DNA of 64,000 nucleotides from Galeopsis tetrahit (Eukaryota > Streptophyta > Magnoliopsida > Lamiales > Lamiaceae), in the NCBI GenBank assembly GCA_963675135.1, contig OY776130.1, positions 23,614,001 through 23,678,000 on the forward strand. The letters are read 5' to 3'. Positions within the stretch are counted from its first letter, which is position 1. Every line of letters starts with the position of its first letter. The notes below the pieces were generated by a model. The model had not been told where the DNA came from, ran no database searches, and saw only the letters and a list, made by a program, of their open reading frames with translations. Both the position numbers and the translations under genes were made by a program. This document shows, piece after piece, positions 1 to 12,741 of the stretch.

Positions 1-221
1 CTGTGGAATTAATTAACTCATAAATTTGTGTAGATCTAAATTGTTGCTATATGAATCGTGGTTAAGATTGAGTATAGACCATGTGTCTTTTGAATCGTCA
101 CATATTTTAAGAACTACACAACGTCACATATTTTAAGAACTGGTGTCAGATTTGTAATTGATTCACGACTTTTGTTATTTGTTAACTTTATCCAATTTCA
201 TTTCTTGTATATGGATGGCAG

Positions 222-2589
222 TGGCGGGGGGCTTGTTGCATTTTCTGAGGCTAAATCGGAGGAAGGAGTGAATATTGTCAGTCCAATCGCGGCTGATGAT
301 AAGAATAAGAAAAAGAGAGTAGTGGTACTTGGAACTGGTTGGGCTGGAACAAGTTTCTTAAAAAACCTGAAAGACCCATCATATGATGTCCAGGTTATAT
401 CGCCACGCAACTTTTTTGCGTTCACCCCATTACTACCGAGTGTGACATGTGGCACTGTGGAAGCTCGCAGCATTGTAGAACCAATCCGCAACATTGTCAG
501 AAAGGTAAGCAGTTTGAGGAAGGCAATTGAATTCCTCTGCTATACTAGAATGCTGTATAATTCCTCTGTAATCTTTAGCTTTGCTATCTGTTCTTGGTTG
601 AACTCGTTCAACGCTGTTGTTTGTTTTTTGATTGGAGGAGACTTTATAAATAGTGTGTATTTGGATTTTGTATATGTTTTGGGAGTGTAGATTTTGAAGG
701 ATTTGATAATGGAATTTTGAAAAAATAGGTGATAGATGATTGATTGTGTATTTGAAATTGAGTGTTAAGTAGGGGAGGGAGTTTGTAATGTAAAGAGGAG
801 GGAGAGTGTTAAGTTGGGGTAGATAATAGTAATAATTAAGAAAAGGGAGATAAATGATTGATTGCGTATTGAAAATTGTGCTTGAAAAAAGTAAAATATG
901 TGTATTATAGGCTAGAACTTTGTAGGATTTGAAATCTTATACCAGAATCCGGAAAGACAAACGAGGATATGGATTTTATATAAAAATGTGGAGTGCGGGG
1001 CTAGAAACAAACACCCCCTTAGGTTAATTCACAGGCTTCTTTTTGCTCCTTGATCTTGTAAAGGGATCTCTCCGAAATTTTAGTTGCAATGTGATTCTAG
1101 AATCTAGACCTAATGTGCATCTTTTCTATTAACTCATGTTAAACACCATTTTAAACATGTGAATGTGACTCTGTTAGCTAAGAGTGAGTTTTTTGCACAA
1201 AACATTTTAGCTAAGAGAGATTGTTTTTAGCACAATACGTTTTGTTTCTTCATTGCGGTCAATATTATTTGAGCACTTAATCCGTGGACCCTCTTTCTGG
1301 CAGAAAAATGTAGATGTTCATTACTGGGAAGCAGAGTGCTACAGGATTGATGCAGCAAATAAGAAAGTTTACTGTCGGTCTAATCTGGCTGGCGATCCAA
1401 ATGAGAAAGAGGAAATTATTGTAGACTATGACTACCTTGTGATTGCCACTGGAGCACGTTCAAATACATTTAACATCCCTGGTGTAGCAGAGAATTGTCA
1501 TTTCTTGAAGGTAACAAAGAAATGAGTTGACTTGTGTGTATGTCTGGGGCCAAAAGTAATGACATTTTGTGTAAAATTGTGGATATTGTGAAGGTGTAGT
1601 TTATAAAGGGTTTTTCATTTTAAAGGTGTGAAAGTTATTGTGGGACGGAGGGAGTAATATTTACCCTTTGCATGCACATCAGTAATATTTTCCCACATCT
1701 AGATTGATTAATGCAAGTGTGGTGACCTTTACTATTTTTCCTCACGTTGTTTAGGAAGTAGAAGATGCTCAGAGGATCCGTAGGACGATTGTTGATTCTT
1801 TTGAAAGGGCAAGTCTACCTAATCTGAGTGATGAAGACAGAAAAAAAATTCTTCATTTTGTAATTGTTGGTGGAGGGCCAACCGGTGTGGAGTTTGCAGC
1901 AGAACTTCATGATTATGTGAAAGAAGATCTAGTCAAATTGTACCCCAAGGTCAAAGATGCAGTTAAAATAACACTCCTTGAAGCTACAGATCATATTTTG
2001 AACATGTAAGTCTTTACCTTTAGTAGGATTCTTGAAGCTACAGCTCATGTATGTCTTTAACGCGCATGTAAACTCCAATTTATAATTTTTAAAATATTAA
2101 TATGTATATAGACATATTCTTTATGGAGAAGATGGTTTGTTGACTCAAGATACAATGCCTCATTTTTGTCTCATACAAATGCTTGGTGCAGGTTTGACAA
2201 AAGAATTACGGCTTTTGCTGAGGATAAATTTCAGAGAGATGGAATAGATGTCAAAACTGGGTCTATGGTTGTGAAAGTGACAGATAAAGAAATTTCCACC
2301 AAGCAAGTTAAGAATGGCGGGGAAGTGTCCACAATGCCATATGGCATGGTTGTTTGGTCAACTGGAATTGGAACTCGCCCTGTTATCATGGATTTTATGA
2401 AGCAAGTTGGTCAGGTATAAATCTTGTGGCATACAAAGCTGTTAAGAGTTGTGAGTGGTTATCTTTGCTGAAATTTCATGGTTCATTGATGAGTTGATTC
2501 CTAATGGCATTGTTAAATTTTGTGGCTTAACCAGGTTAATAGACGGGTACTTGCAACTGATGAGTGGCTGCGAGTTGAAGGAACTGATG
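222..2589 (+). pseudogene. NDB2: External alternative NAD(P)H-ubiquinone oxidoreductase B (NDB2-like), 3'-truncated gene fragment
   Basis: Type II NADH dehydrogenase of the outer face of the inner mitochondrial membrane; the family passes electrons from cytosolic NAD(P)H to ubiquinone without pumping protons. Five in-frame exons are joined by GT-AG introns: 222-504, 1304-1510, 1755-2005, 2192-2414 and 2535-2589. Exon 1 of the window carries the FAD-binding Rossmann motif GTGWAGTSFL and the conserved SPRNFFAFTPLLPSV; exon 3 carries the second dinucleotide fold, VIVGGGPTGVEFAAEL. The second fold ends in LLEATD: a Glu at this place is usual for NADH-using rather than NADPH-using members. The first visible exon begins at an acceptor (AG at 220-221) in mid-codon, so the N-terminal targeting exon lies left of the window or is lost. 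Homology stops after the WLRVEGTD segment, before the EF-hand insertion and C-terminal membrane-binding part. No stop or frameshift is seen in what remains. It is probably a partial duplicate or a gene cut by transposons; a distant 3' part cannot be excluded. Confidence 0.88.
1570..1656. mobile_element. Stowaway-like MITE remnant in NDB intron
   Basis: The second visible intron ends one copy of the Stowaway terminal motif, GGGACGGAGGGAGTA (about 1642-1656). The opposite terminus is not recognisable, so this is a one-ended remnant. Confidence 0.5.
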
Positions 2590-3416
2590 AATGGCATTTC
2601 TCTATTTCTCTCCCCCACAATACACTCGCCTGGTTTATTCATCTCACCACTCCCCTCGTTTTCATAAGACCATGTTTATTGGACGCCACCAAATACTGAA
2701 TGATAATTTTTTTTTTTTTAAAAAAATTTTTATTTTGGACGCCCAGGGCGGTTGGATACCCTTGAGGGTGTGTCTCAACACCATTCAAGCCACTTGTCAC
2801 TAGGTAATTAGGTATTTAAATTTTATTTGAATAGATTTTATAATTTTAGTTTTATAATATTATTAATAAAAAAATATACATATACATATATTATCAAAAC
2901 TCATAATTCTTTTTTGTCTATAAATAGATAGCAATATTAATAGGTTTTGTATTACAATTTTATATTCTCTATATTTTCTTTCAATTTTCTTTCTTCAAAT
3001 TCTCAATTATGATCTAAGTCATCCAAATTATTTTTCAAACTCCCAATATTATCTTAATTTTCAATCTTTTCTGAACACTTAAAGATTATCCAAACTATCA
3101 TGGATCCAAGTCATCTATATTGTATTCTAAATTTTCAACTCTTGTAATTTAATTTTATTATTGAGATTTTAATTTATTCTAATTGCATGGTAACATGTCT
3201 TTTTATTATAATTTATATAAATTATTAATTTCAAATAATTTAATAGATTTCTTATACTGTATCTTTTAAATATAATAAAAATCGATTATAGATAATATAT
3301 AATTAAAAAATAATATATTTGAAGGTTGTGTTGGGTTGTTAATAAAGTATAAAAAAAATAAAGCACTAGTGTGTGTATATGGAGGAGAGAAAAAATATTT
3401 ATTTATTAGGAGATTG
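2590..3416. other. AT-rich non-coding stretch after the NDB break, MITE-like start
   Basis: No gene is seen. NDB homology ends at about 2589. A segment from about 2666 (TAAGACCATGTTTATTGGAC) followed by a GC-rich block near 2740-2800 resembles the termini of plant MITEs, but I could not find a matching end. From 2820 to 3416 the sequence is very AT-rich and has no open frame. Confidence 0.4.
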
Positions 3417-3453
3417 GTGTTGGTCCCTATAAACGAGTATGCTGGACAAAGTC
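3417..3453 (-). mobile_element. Left end of a Sirevirus-like LTR (family B), split by the next element
   Basis: The 37 bases beginning TGTTGGTCCC match the end of the LTR at 43288. The match stops exactly where the family A element begins at 3454 and resumes at 13404. This is the low-coordinate tip of one LTR into which element A jumped. Confidence 0.65.
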
Positions 3454-4327
3454 TGAAAGTGTGTTGGTATGGATGGTATTGTGTTTAAAGTGTTTAAGTA
3501 AAGAACAAATTAATGCTGCACTGAATGTTGAGACAAATAGTACAACACTGACTCTAACAGAATATCAGAAATAAGTAGACACAGCGGAAGACTTGAAACA
3601 CTAAAAACAAATGAGACACAATGGAAATATTTTTCACATAGATTTTATAAATAAAAATCTATGCGAGCCTTACGACGAAATTCAATACTTATCTTCAAGT
3701 ACAAATGTTGTGTGAAATGTTACAACAATCACATTCACAACTGAAACTACAAACGAGGCAGGTGCCTTGTTCTAAAAACGAACTAAGTGTATAAAATATA
3801 CACTGTCGAAATGCCTAGTCTATCTAATGATTACACTCTCAATAGATAAAAAGACACACAGCCATACGGGTGGGATACGAACGTATGAACTAAAAGGTAT
3901 AACTACTGGCCACAACTCCTAACAGGGATAAACGCTCGGTCTAGGAGATTGATCGAGTAGCACACACTGAATTATGGAGCCTTCAATCGGTATTTATAGA
4001 AGTGGGGTGCTGATTCTAGAGGCTTCCATATAAGATCCTATTTTTTAGGATCTCAACTTCCATGATCTTTCTAGATCCTTCCACAATGTTCCAGGTCGTT
4101 CTAAGCTGCTTCCAACCTCTTCTAGCTCTTCTAGCACGTTCTCCTAGGTTCTAGAATCTTTCAGGTTCCAGACTCTTGTAGAACCTTCTAGATCCTGTCA
4201 GAAATGCGACAACATTTAGATCAACATTTAATGTAACATTTCAGAAAAGATTTAGAAAAAATCAAGGAAGGTCAAATTAAGATGTTGTTGAGAATGTTAA
4301 TACATTTAAGAGTTCACAACATCTACA
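3454..4327 (-). repeat. 3' LTR of family A Sirevirus-like element
   Basis: An 874 bp LTR; on the minus strand it opens TGTAGATG and closes CACTTTCA, so it keeps TG...CA ends. It matches 12742-13403 with only five differences over 662 bp, all transitions. Confidence 0.9.
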
Positions 4328-4341
4328 ATCTCCCCAAATTT
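4328..4341 (-). promoter_or_regulatory. Polypurine tract of family A element
   Basis: Read on the minus strand, AAATTTGGGGAGAT lies directly before the TG of the 3' LTR. This is where plus-strand DNA synthesis would start. Confidence 0.75.
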
Positions 4342-5349
4342 GACCTTTCGACTACAACACACCTGATGCACATATATTTCTATACATACTCAGTTTTATG
4401 TATTTAGTTGAGGTTAACATCATTGCTAAATACTAGTCAAGTCAACACCTGTTGTAACCGTTGAATCAAATCGAATGAAGATCAAGGATAATTTTACAAT
4501 GATCCGTGCCATAAGATCAAGATAAATTTTATCCAAAATAGAACAAGTATAAACAATACACTTATTCACAACATAAGTAACTTTACTGAAATCATAAGTT
4601 AAGTTTGGAAGAAATAACTTAAGATTTAAGTAAGACTCAAACAAAAGAAATCAGAGCAAAAAAACAAAAAAGAAATACAAAAGAAATACTAACAATCTAA
4701 ACAAAACTTATATTATCAATAGGCAGTAAGCATATGAGAATTAAAGAGAAGTGTACTTCTAAATTATATTTTCATCAGAGCAAACAAATTTAAGCCAATT
4801 GAATAATAAGGCAAGTCAGAAAGACAAAATAAACAACAACTAACAAAGACCTAAAATCAGCAAGCAGTAAGCCAATAAGGATAATTCTTTAAGGCAAACA
4901 ATTTAAGCAAACTGGATGCAGTAAACACATAAGAATAATTCTTAAGGCAAACAGTTTAAGCAAACTAAAAATAGAGCAAAGTTAGGGAAAAAATAAATAC
5001 AATAAACAACTAACATATACAACATGCGGTAAGCAAATAATGATAAATAAGAAAACAATTTAAACATAGAAGCAGTAATCTATCATCATAAATGCAAACA
5101 AATTAAGCAAGTTGAATAAAAGACAACCTATCAACTAGAAAGTAAAAACAAAATCTATAAATCAACTTAAACACAGTAACAACAATGCATACGATCAAGG
5201 GAAGTATAAAAGACACAAATACTTAAGAAACTAAACATGTGACATATATTGCTGTAACAACAACTGCAGCATCATGTTCCTGCACATAATCACATATAAT
5301 GTTCAGCCCTCCCCCTGTCTTGTATCAACCTGTTCAGTTGTTACCATAA

Positions 5350-7610
5350 CCTGTTTAGATGTCATAAGGAACATCCATATGTTCATTAGCATTAGCAAAT
5401 TGATCCTCATCTTGTTCAACAAAGGTGCACGTTGTAGCAAAGTGAACTAAGTGAACTACAACATCTGGTTCAGCAGTCTCTTCATGAATAGCATCAGGTA
5501 CACAATCAGCTTCTGGTACATCTTCATGGAGCTCTTCACTTCGAACACCAGAAGGGTGATGGTGTTTCTCCCCCTGTGGTAGTAGAAAGCGTCTATAGCC
5601 ACTGGACTTTAAGGAACTGAAGGCCATCAATAGAGTCCTGTAAACGTTTTAGTTGAAGTAAAATAAAAGATCTGGAAACAGAAATATTTTGACCAATGTG
5701 ACCACCAATGTGCTTCACATTCGGTGCAGCATTTTTCTGCTCAGGTCTTGCTGGAGCTGGTCGAACTGGAATAAGAGCATCTCTGTGATCAGAACCATCT
5801 GAATTTTGTAACAAAGCAAATCAACAGTCCTTTCACCGTGTAACATAGCAGGTGAGATAGTCATCAAAGGTACCTTGCCTCAAATAACCTCAGTTTCCTT
5901 AGGTTTTAAAAATTCATGCCTCTTGAGGTATGAACATATCAGCACAGGGTAAGGTAAAATCCCTTAATAATAAATATCACTATAAGCTGCATGTGGTGAA
6001 AATAGTTAAATCCAGATTGAAATTCTTCAACACAAAAATCTTATACAACAATATAGCTTGATCCTTAGTCACCTTAGTGGAATATGTATAGGGTATCCAA
6101 TTGTAGACAATCAATTTATGGAGTACAGAGTATAGAGATGTGTGATCTTTAGCAAACATAAAAATATGTCACCTAGTTAATCTACCCTCAGTTATAGAAG
6201 TAACAACCAATTTCAAATCAGGTTCATATCATCAATCACATGCTCTATCTCTAAGAGATCATTAATCAATTCCGAAGTAAGTGAAACTAATCTCCCCCTA
6301 AATTGTACATTCCCATATCATTTAGAGCTACGTCTACCCGTACTCTTCCTAAGTCAAGCACAAAATACATGTACCCAATAAGACACAAAAGTATCACTCA
6401 AAGTTATAGTTTTCAACAAATATTTTTCAATAAAAAATTGTATCAACCATCTACTCTCAAAATCAGCAGTGTTAATTCCCTTTTCCTTTAACAATTTTCA
6501 TCTAGATAGTTTAGTGATTTTAGCAACTAACCTATCAGTTTCAGAATCATTATCAGGAAAATCAGCAATGTTAATTCTCTTTTCCATTAACAACTTTCAT
6601 CAAGATAGCTTAGTGATTTTAGCAACTAACCTATCAATCTAAGAATTGTTATCGGAATCAGAATTACCTCCTTTAGAATTTATTTACTTAGTTGATTTAG
6701 AGTCCTTACTACTGTTCTTCTCAGAATCATCACTTCCACTGTCATCAGGGTCTGGTGTTGCGGCACTTGCTTCAGCATTTGATGCAGCATTCTTCCTCAA
6801 AATCTTCTTAATCTCATACACAATGGGATTATCTTCTGGATCAGAATTTTCAATTACTTTGGGCAAGTCTCGTTCAGCAGCAACCATCTTTCCCTTTGGA
6901 TCATACTTCCTTTTGACTTGTTTCTCAATAACAACCTATTTTATCTCCGATTAAGAAACAACTTGAATCGGTTCATCAACAACACTACTTCCTTTCTTCT
7001 TTCTCCTCAGTGAGTTCGAGTAATCAACTCTAGTGAACACAAAGCCGAATCTCCTTCGTTGAACATGGGCTCATCTTTTCTCTTTTCTTTCTCAACGATC
7101 TTCCTAAATGCAATCTATTCAGATTCATCAGTATTAAAAAGAGAAAATTAGTTTAACCTGAGTTAGCATTCGCGTCGGCCTCCTTCATTTGAGCGTCCTC
7201 AGAATCGGATGTCTCAGCATTTGCATACTCATTCTGCTCAGCAACAGGAAAATCATCAATTTCCTTTTCAATCTCCCCCAAAGAGGAAGCAATCGAGGCA
7301 ATTGCCTCTGTTTCAGTATTAGGACTTGGAAATTGAGGTTTTTATGAGGTGAATGAATCAAGTGTAGTGGTGAGTTTTTCGGTTTTCAGTAGTGAGAAAT
7401 GTCAATGGACATGTTTCCAACAGTAAGAATAGATTCTCAGTATTCACATTCGATTGAGACATATTCTCAACAGCTTAGTTCAGCTCGTTAAGGGTCGAAT
7501 CGAGTTGAATGTGAGCAGTTGTAGGAATGGGTGTAACTGGAGTTGTTTGGGTAAGTGTTTCAGCTTTTCTTGTAGCAGTTGGTGCATTTTGGTGTGAAAC
7601 GGCCATGCAA
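5350..7610 (-). pseudogene. Env-like extra ORF of Sirevirus-like element, degenerate
   Basis: The region between RNase H and the 3' LTR contains a broken minus-strand reading frame. A start at about 7604 gives MAVSHQNAPTATRKAETLTQ and then runs into stops. Further open pieces lie at 6887-6684 (acidic and Ser-rich, ends SEKNSSKDSKSTK), 5814-5593 and 5630-5355. Sireviruses often carry an envelope-like or coiled-coil ORF in this place. No clear transmembrane helix or fusion motif is visible, so the env-like label rests on position only. Confidence 0.5.
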
Positions 7611-8639
7611 GCGAAAACTATTAAGGTTGAGAGAGATGGAGAGGACAGTTTCGTGGGAGTTTGAGTGTGGTGAGGTAGTTTATTTGTTTCCTGTCATTTA
7701 AGCACCAAGAAATCGAAAAGATAATCACAAAATTCGAGACACACAAGGCTTTAGCAAATCTTAAAATGCAATACTCAAATCACTCGAAAAACTGCAATGC
7801 TTAGTATATCATGTTATGAGAAGAATATAGGAGAGAATGCATAGTTGGAAGTAATACGTTTAAAAGAATAAGAACTAACTAAGGAAGATTTTAGAAGAAA
7901 TCCGATAATACTCCATAAACTTAGCCACAAAAATGAATCATGGGTAAGTAGTGGGTAAAATCATAATTAAATAATTAATTAAATTAAGAACATTTTAGAA
8001 TAATTAACATTTAAATGTGTATAATCTGAAATAAAACAAAGATGTGGGTTAGTATAATCAGAATAAATAAAATAAATTTCCACAAATAATCAAATAATTA
8101 CTACTTATAAAAATATAATCGAATCATTTAATGTTGTGCTCAAAACTGTTACATACACCTCAACACGGTTTTTACATGAATTTACTTCATTTGTGTTGCA
8201 CCATATTTTTTCTTTTTGTGTTATAGCATCTAATTTGTATTGATCCATTGTTCCTATAGAGTACATCGTAGTAGCGAACTCCGTGCCCCATACTTACTTA
8301 ATGGATTACAAACCTCTTGATGTTTTTACCAAATATCACCTTTTGAAAAGAAGGCATCGTAGTAGCGAACTTCGTGCTCCATAGTTACTCAGTGATTTGG
8401 TACATCTTTTAGTATGCTAATAACATTCTATTTTTTATGCATTTGAGAGGTGTAAGACATGTTTATTTTTGCACAACAAATTTTAGATTCAAGAATATTT
8501 TACAAAGGAATTATTCAACGAAAATAGGAAATAAATTAAATCTGTAACAACTATACAACCTTATGATGTTGTCCCAAATGCTAAGACATTTGTGACACCA
8601 TCCATCTAGGATTATTCAGATACTACACATACCAAGAGA

Positions 8640-9990
8640 TTTCCTCAAGGATGAGAATGTCTCAAGGTCAAGACCTTAGTAAATATATCATCATTATGAT
8701 TTTCAGTAGGTACGTATTCCAACTTTACTATGTTCTTCTCCACTAAATCTCTCATAAAATAATTTCTAATGCAAATGTGTTTAGTGAGTGAGTGTTGTAC
8801 TGAACTTTTAGAAATGTTTATGCACAAGTATTATCACAGAAAATTGTAAGGATATCAATTTCAATTTCAATTTCATAGGCATGAAACATCTTGCTTAACC
8901 ACAAGATTGTTTCCCATGTAGAAACATCCTCTACTCTTACTCTTTTTGTCATCTATATCTCATGCTCAATCCGCATCACTATATCCAATCAAAGTGTTGT
9001 TGGTGTCATTAGTGTACCATATCCCAAGTTCACTTGTACCTGCATCAAACTTGATAATTCTTTTCAAAATATTCAGGTGAGATTCCTTTGGATTAGCTTG
9101 GTACCTAGCACAAACAAAAACACTATGCATAATATCTGGTCTATTAGAGGTTAAATAAAGTAAACTTCTTATCATGGATCTATACAATGTTGGATCAACA
9201 TTCTTACCAGCATTGCCTTTGCAAAGTTTCAAAGTAGATCTCATAGAAGTTTTCATTACTTTTTAACTTTCAAAACCAAACCTTTTAACCAAGTTCTTAG
9301 CATACTTACCTTAAGAGAAGAATATACTATCTTTGCATTGCTTGATTTGAAGACCAAGAAAAATAATTCAAGTCTCCAACCATACTCATCTCAAATGTTG
9401 CAGTCATTGTCTCAACAAATTGTTTAACATTTTATCACAAGTTAAACCAAACACAATGTCATCAACATATATTTGAGCAATAAGTAAATCTTCTCCAGTG
9501 TGCTTAATGAACAAAGTTAGAACGATTTCTCCTCTAACAAAACGATCAGGGTATTGTGGATCTTCAAATCCTTTAAGTTGTTCACCATATGCTTCTTCAT
9601 TTCAAAATGTCATTTAGAAATGCAGCTTATACATCCATTTGATGAAGTTTAATGTCAATAAAACATGCAATTGCTAGCAATAATCTAATAGATTCTATCC
9701 TAACAACATGTGCAAAAATTTCATCAAAATCAATAACCTCAACTTGGGTGTAATCTTGTGCAACTAATCTAGTCTCAATCCTAAAAAAATGTTATCAAAC
9801 TCATCAGTTTTGTTCTTAAAAATCAACTCTGTTCTCATGACATTAGTATAACTAAGTCTTAGAACAAATGTCCATACTTCAAAGTTTTCAAACTGATTAA
9901 GTTCATCATGCATAATATTTATCCAATTTTCATCAGTTAATGCTTCATTCACATTTTTAGGTTCAATTTCAGAATAGTAACACTCTACAT
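8640..9990 (-). pseudogene. Reverse transcriptase and RNase H remnants of family A element
   Basis: The RT start is seen near 9990 (VNEALTDENWINIMHDELNQ). The catalytic motif QIYVDDIVFG is encoded at about 9445-9478. The RNase H section includes LYRSMIRSLLYLT and YSDAD in 9256-8966, and VQHSLTKHICIRNYFMRDLV in 8827-8645. These segments lie in several frames separated by stops. The normal role is copying element RNA into DNA; this copy cannot encode the enzyme. Confidence 0.85.
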
Positions 9991-11340
9991 TTACAACATT
10001 GCAAATAGAAGACATGCATATTGTTCTTACCACATCTACCTTATTTGATCTTACTCTTCCTCTTGTTTGAACTCCAACTGTAGCATCACCTATGATCTGG
10101 TCAGAATGATGACTTTTTCCAATTCTTGAAGAATGGTTCGTTTTGGGAACATACTGATTATTCTGTAAAGGTACAACTGACTGTTCTGTAGATGTTGACC
10201 CAAATGTGTTAACATTCGGTGCAACATTTTCAGACTTCAGTGTATTCTCAGAATTGTCAGTGACTTGTGATACCTCTTCTTCATCTTTGTCATCTGTAAG
10301 ACCTTTATCATCATCAAACACAACAGTAACAGATTCTTGAACAGTGTTAGTCCTAAGGTTATAAACTCTATAAGCTTTACTATTTCTAGAATAGCCTAAA
10401 AAGAAACCTTACACTTTTAGAATCAAACTTATGAAGTTGATCCATATCATTCAGAATATAACACATACAACCAAATACATGAAAATACTTCACACTTGGT
10501 TATCTAATGTTCAAAATCTCATAAGGTGTTTGAATAGAACCAGATCGAATATAAACTCCATTAATAATATGACATGATGTATTCAATGCTACAACCTAAA
10601 ATCTCTTAGCAAGACATTTAGAAGTAAGCATGACTCTTATCATTTCTTGTAGAGTTATATTCTTTCTTTCAGCAAAGACATTCCGTTGTGGAGTTTTAGG
10701 AGATGAATATTCTTGCAAAATACCATTTTAATCATAAAAATCATTAAACATGCTATTTTCAAATTCCCTACCATGCATGATCAGTTCTAATACGACCAAC
10801 TTTCAAGTTAAACACATTTTTGAACCTTTTATAGAGAACTTTAAATGCAACAATTTAATGTTTCAAATATATCTCTTAAAAAACTAAATCCAGGTAAATC
10901 GAGAAAAATCATCTACCACAACAAGTGAATACATTTTGCCTACAATGCTTTCAATTTTCATAGGACCAATAAAATCCATGTGCAAAACAATTCGAAACAT
11001 TGATGTGTAGAACAATGTGACAGCATTTTATGCAACACTCTTACCTGCTTACCTTTCTGGCATAGTCCACATACAGCAGTACTCTGAAACTTCAGTTTTG
11101 GTAATCCTTTTCACTGCATCGACTTTGATTAGTCTCTTCAATAATGTGCATGTCCCAATTTTTGATGCAATAAGACATTTTCATCATTCTTTGACAAATT
11201 ACACACATTTGTTCCAATAAGATAACAATTATCTACTGCCCTAGACAATCTTCATCTTTATTAAGAACATACACATGACTCTTTGTCAAATTTTACATGC
11301 ATATTATCATCACAAAGTTGACTAATACTAATCAAATCAG
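9990..11340 (-). pseudogene. Integrase region and integrase-RT linker of family A element
   Basis: Minus-strand pieces of the pre-integrase zinc region (GLCQKGKQ, near 11070) and the integrase core (HMDFIGPMKIESIVGK, then VVVDDFSRFTW, about 10890-10990) are followed by APNVNTFGSTSTEQSVVPLQ in the long linker 10321-9990. Several stops interrupt the core. Confidence 0.8.
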
Positions 11341-12720
11341 CAAGCAAGCCATCAAAATGTAAAGCATTTTTTAAGCTCAAGAAAATCTTCAACATTCAAA
11401 GTTCCTTTTCCTATAACATGTCCTTTCGAACAACCACCATATGTAACATTACCATCATTCAAGGTCACATAATCAGATAAGTAGTCAATTTGTCCTGTCA
11501 TATGTCTAGAACAACAACTATCAAAAATACCATTGACCAAGTAAACATGCTTTCAAAGAGGTGTGAACAACATTACAAGTAACATCAGATTTCCATGCAG
11601 ATTTCAGAAAATGTTTCATAGGATGTGACATCTTTTTAGGCAACATTTTCTCATATCTCAGATCATCAACCATTTTCATGCAATAAGGACAAATATGATC
11701 AATTTTTGAAAAAATAATGACTTACAAACTTCTTTTCAATGTTTTTTGACTTTGTGAGAATCTGTTTGTGAAGATGTTGCAACATATGTTTTAACATTTG
11801 CCTTCACAAACTTCACAGTATATTCAAAATTCTTAGAAAATAGAAGTAGTTTCACTATCATAACGTATACCACAATTATCAGATTTGCCAATAGCTATAA
11901 CATATATCAGAAGCACTCATAGAAAATTTTATGAAACTTAAAGTAGAGGTGATCAATTTATCCTTCAGTTTACAAACTTCAAAAATCTCTTCTGGAATGT
12001 ATGACTTCTAGCTTGGTAATTGTTCCTTTCAGATTCTCATTCTATTTGTTCAAAGAATTAAGAGTGAGTTTCTGAGAGTTACAATCATCTAACAACTTTT
12101 GGTATTTAGAATCATCAATCCTTATGCCTGCATCATCAACAAACCCATTAAAACAATTCAAATTTGGGTGACTCTGTTTTGATGTTACCATAAATGTTAT
12201 GACATTAGGTGCAACATCAGAATCTGTATCATCCAGATCATCATCTAAAGAATTATCATAATCAATCTTAGTATGAAAAGTGAATTCAACATCATCAGAT
12301 TCATCAAATTCATCATCTGATTCATCATTTAAGGTAGTACTAAAATTCAGTTTTTACTTAAGTCTAATATTGGCACATTAATTTTCATAAAGACCAAATT
12401 CAGAACATGCATTGAACTGATTTTCTATTTTAAAGACCATACCTTGGTTTACCTTCACTTTTTGATAACCTTGGTTGAAATTGACTTTTCCTTCTTTATG
12501 GTGGGAGAGTTGATGTGTTGATTTGGATCTTTGGTACATCATAACCTGTAAGTACATTCCTCCAAGCACGTTCATCAATCGACTTGATATACATGCACAA
12601 CTTAAGCTTAAAATATGGATAATATGTTTGGGTGCCTAAGTGTAGTGGATATGTGATGTGTTTCCATTGCTAACATAAACTAAAAACACACTTAAACGAG
12701 GATCTAACCTAGTGTCGTCA
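11340..12720 (-). pseudogene. Gag and protease region of family A element
   Basis: The protease appears at 11540-11352 as GIFDSCCSRHMTGQIDYL. Copia proteases carry DSGCSRHMTG here, so the active-site Gly is replaced by Cys. Upstream on the minus strand lies an acidic and coiled-coil gag tail (about 12320-11950; DDSKYQKLLDDCNSQKLTLN) and a basic piece at 12578-12378. A full capsid domain is not recognisable. Confidence 0.7.
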
Positions 12721-12726
12721 GGTATT

Positions 12727-12739
12727 GGCTCTGATACCA
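12727..12739 (-). promoter_or_regulatory. Primer binding site, initiator tRNA-Met type
   Basis: On the minus strand TGGTATCAGAGCC follows the 5' LTR after a 2-base gap. It is the standard plant site pairing with the 3' end of initiator tRNA-Met. Confidence 0.92.
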
Positions 12740-12741
12740 AC

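Noticed and set aside
2455..2803. Short open frames on both strands after NDB exon 4
   Set aside because: They span an intron, the last exon piece and MITE-like DNA, without any domain.
9764..10321. 185-codon minus-strand frame as a separate gene
   Set aside because: It is the linker between integrase and RT plus the RT start of the Sirevirus-like element.
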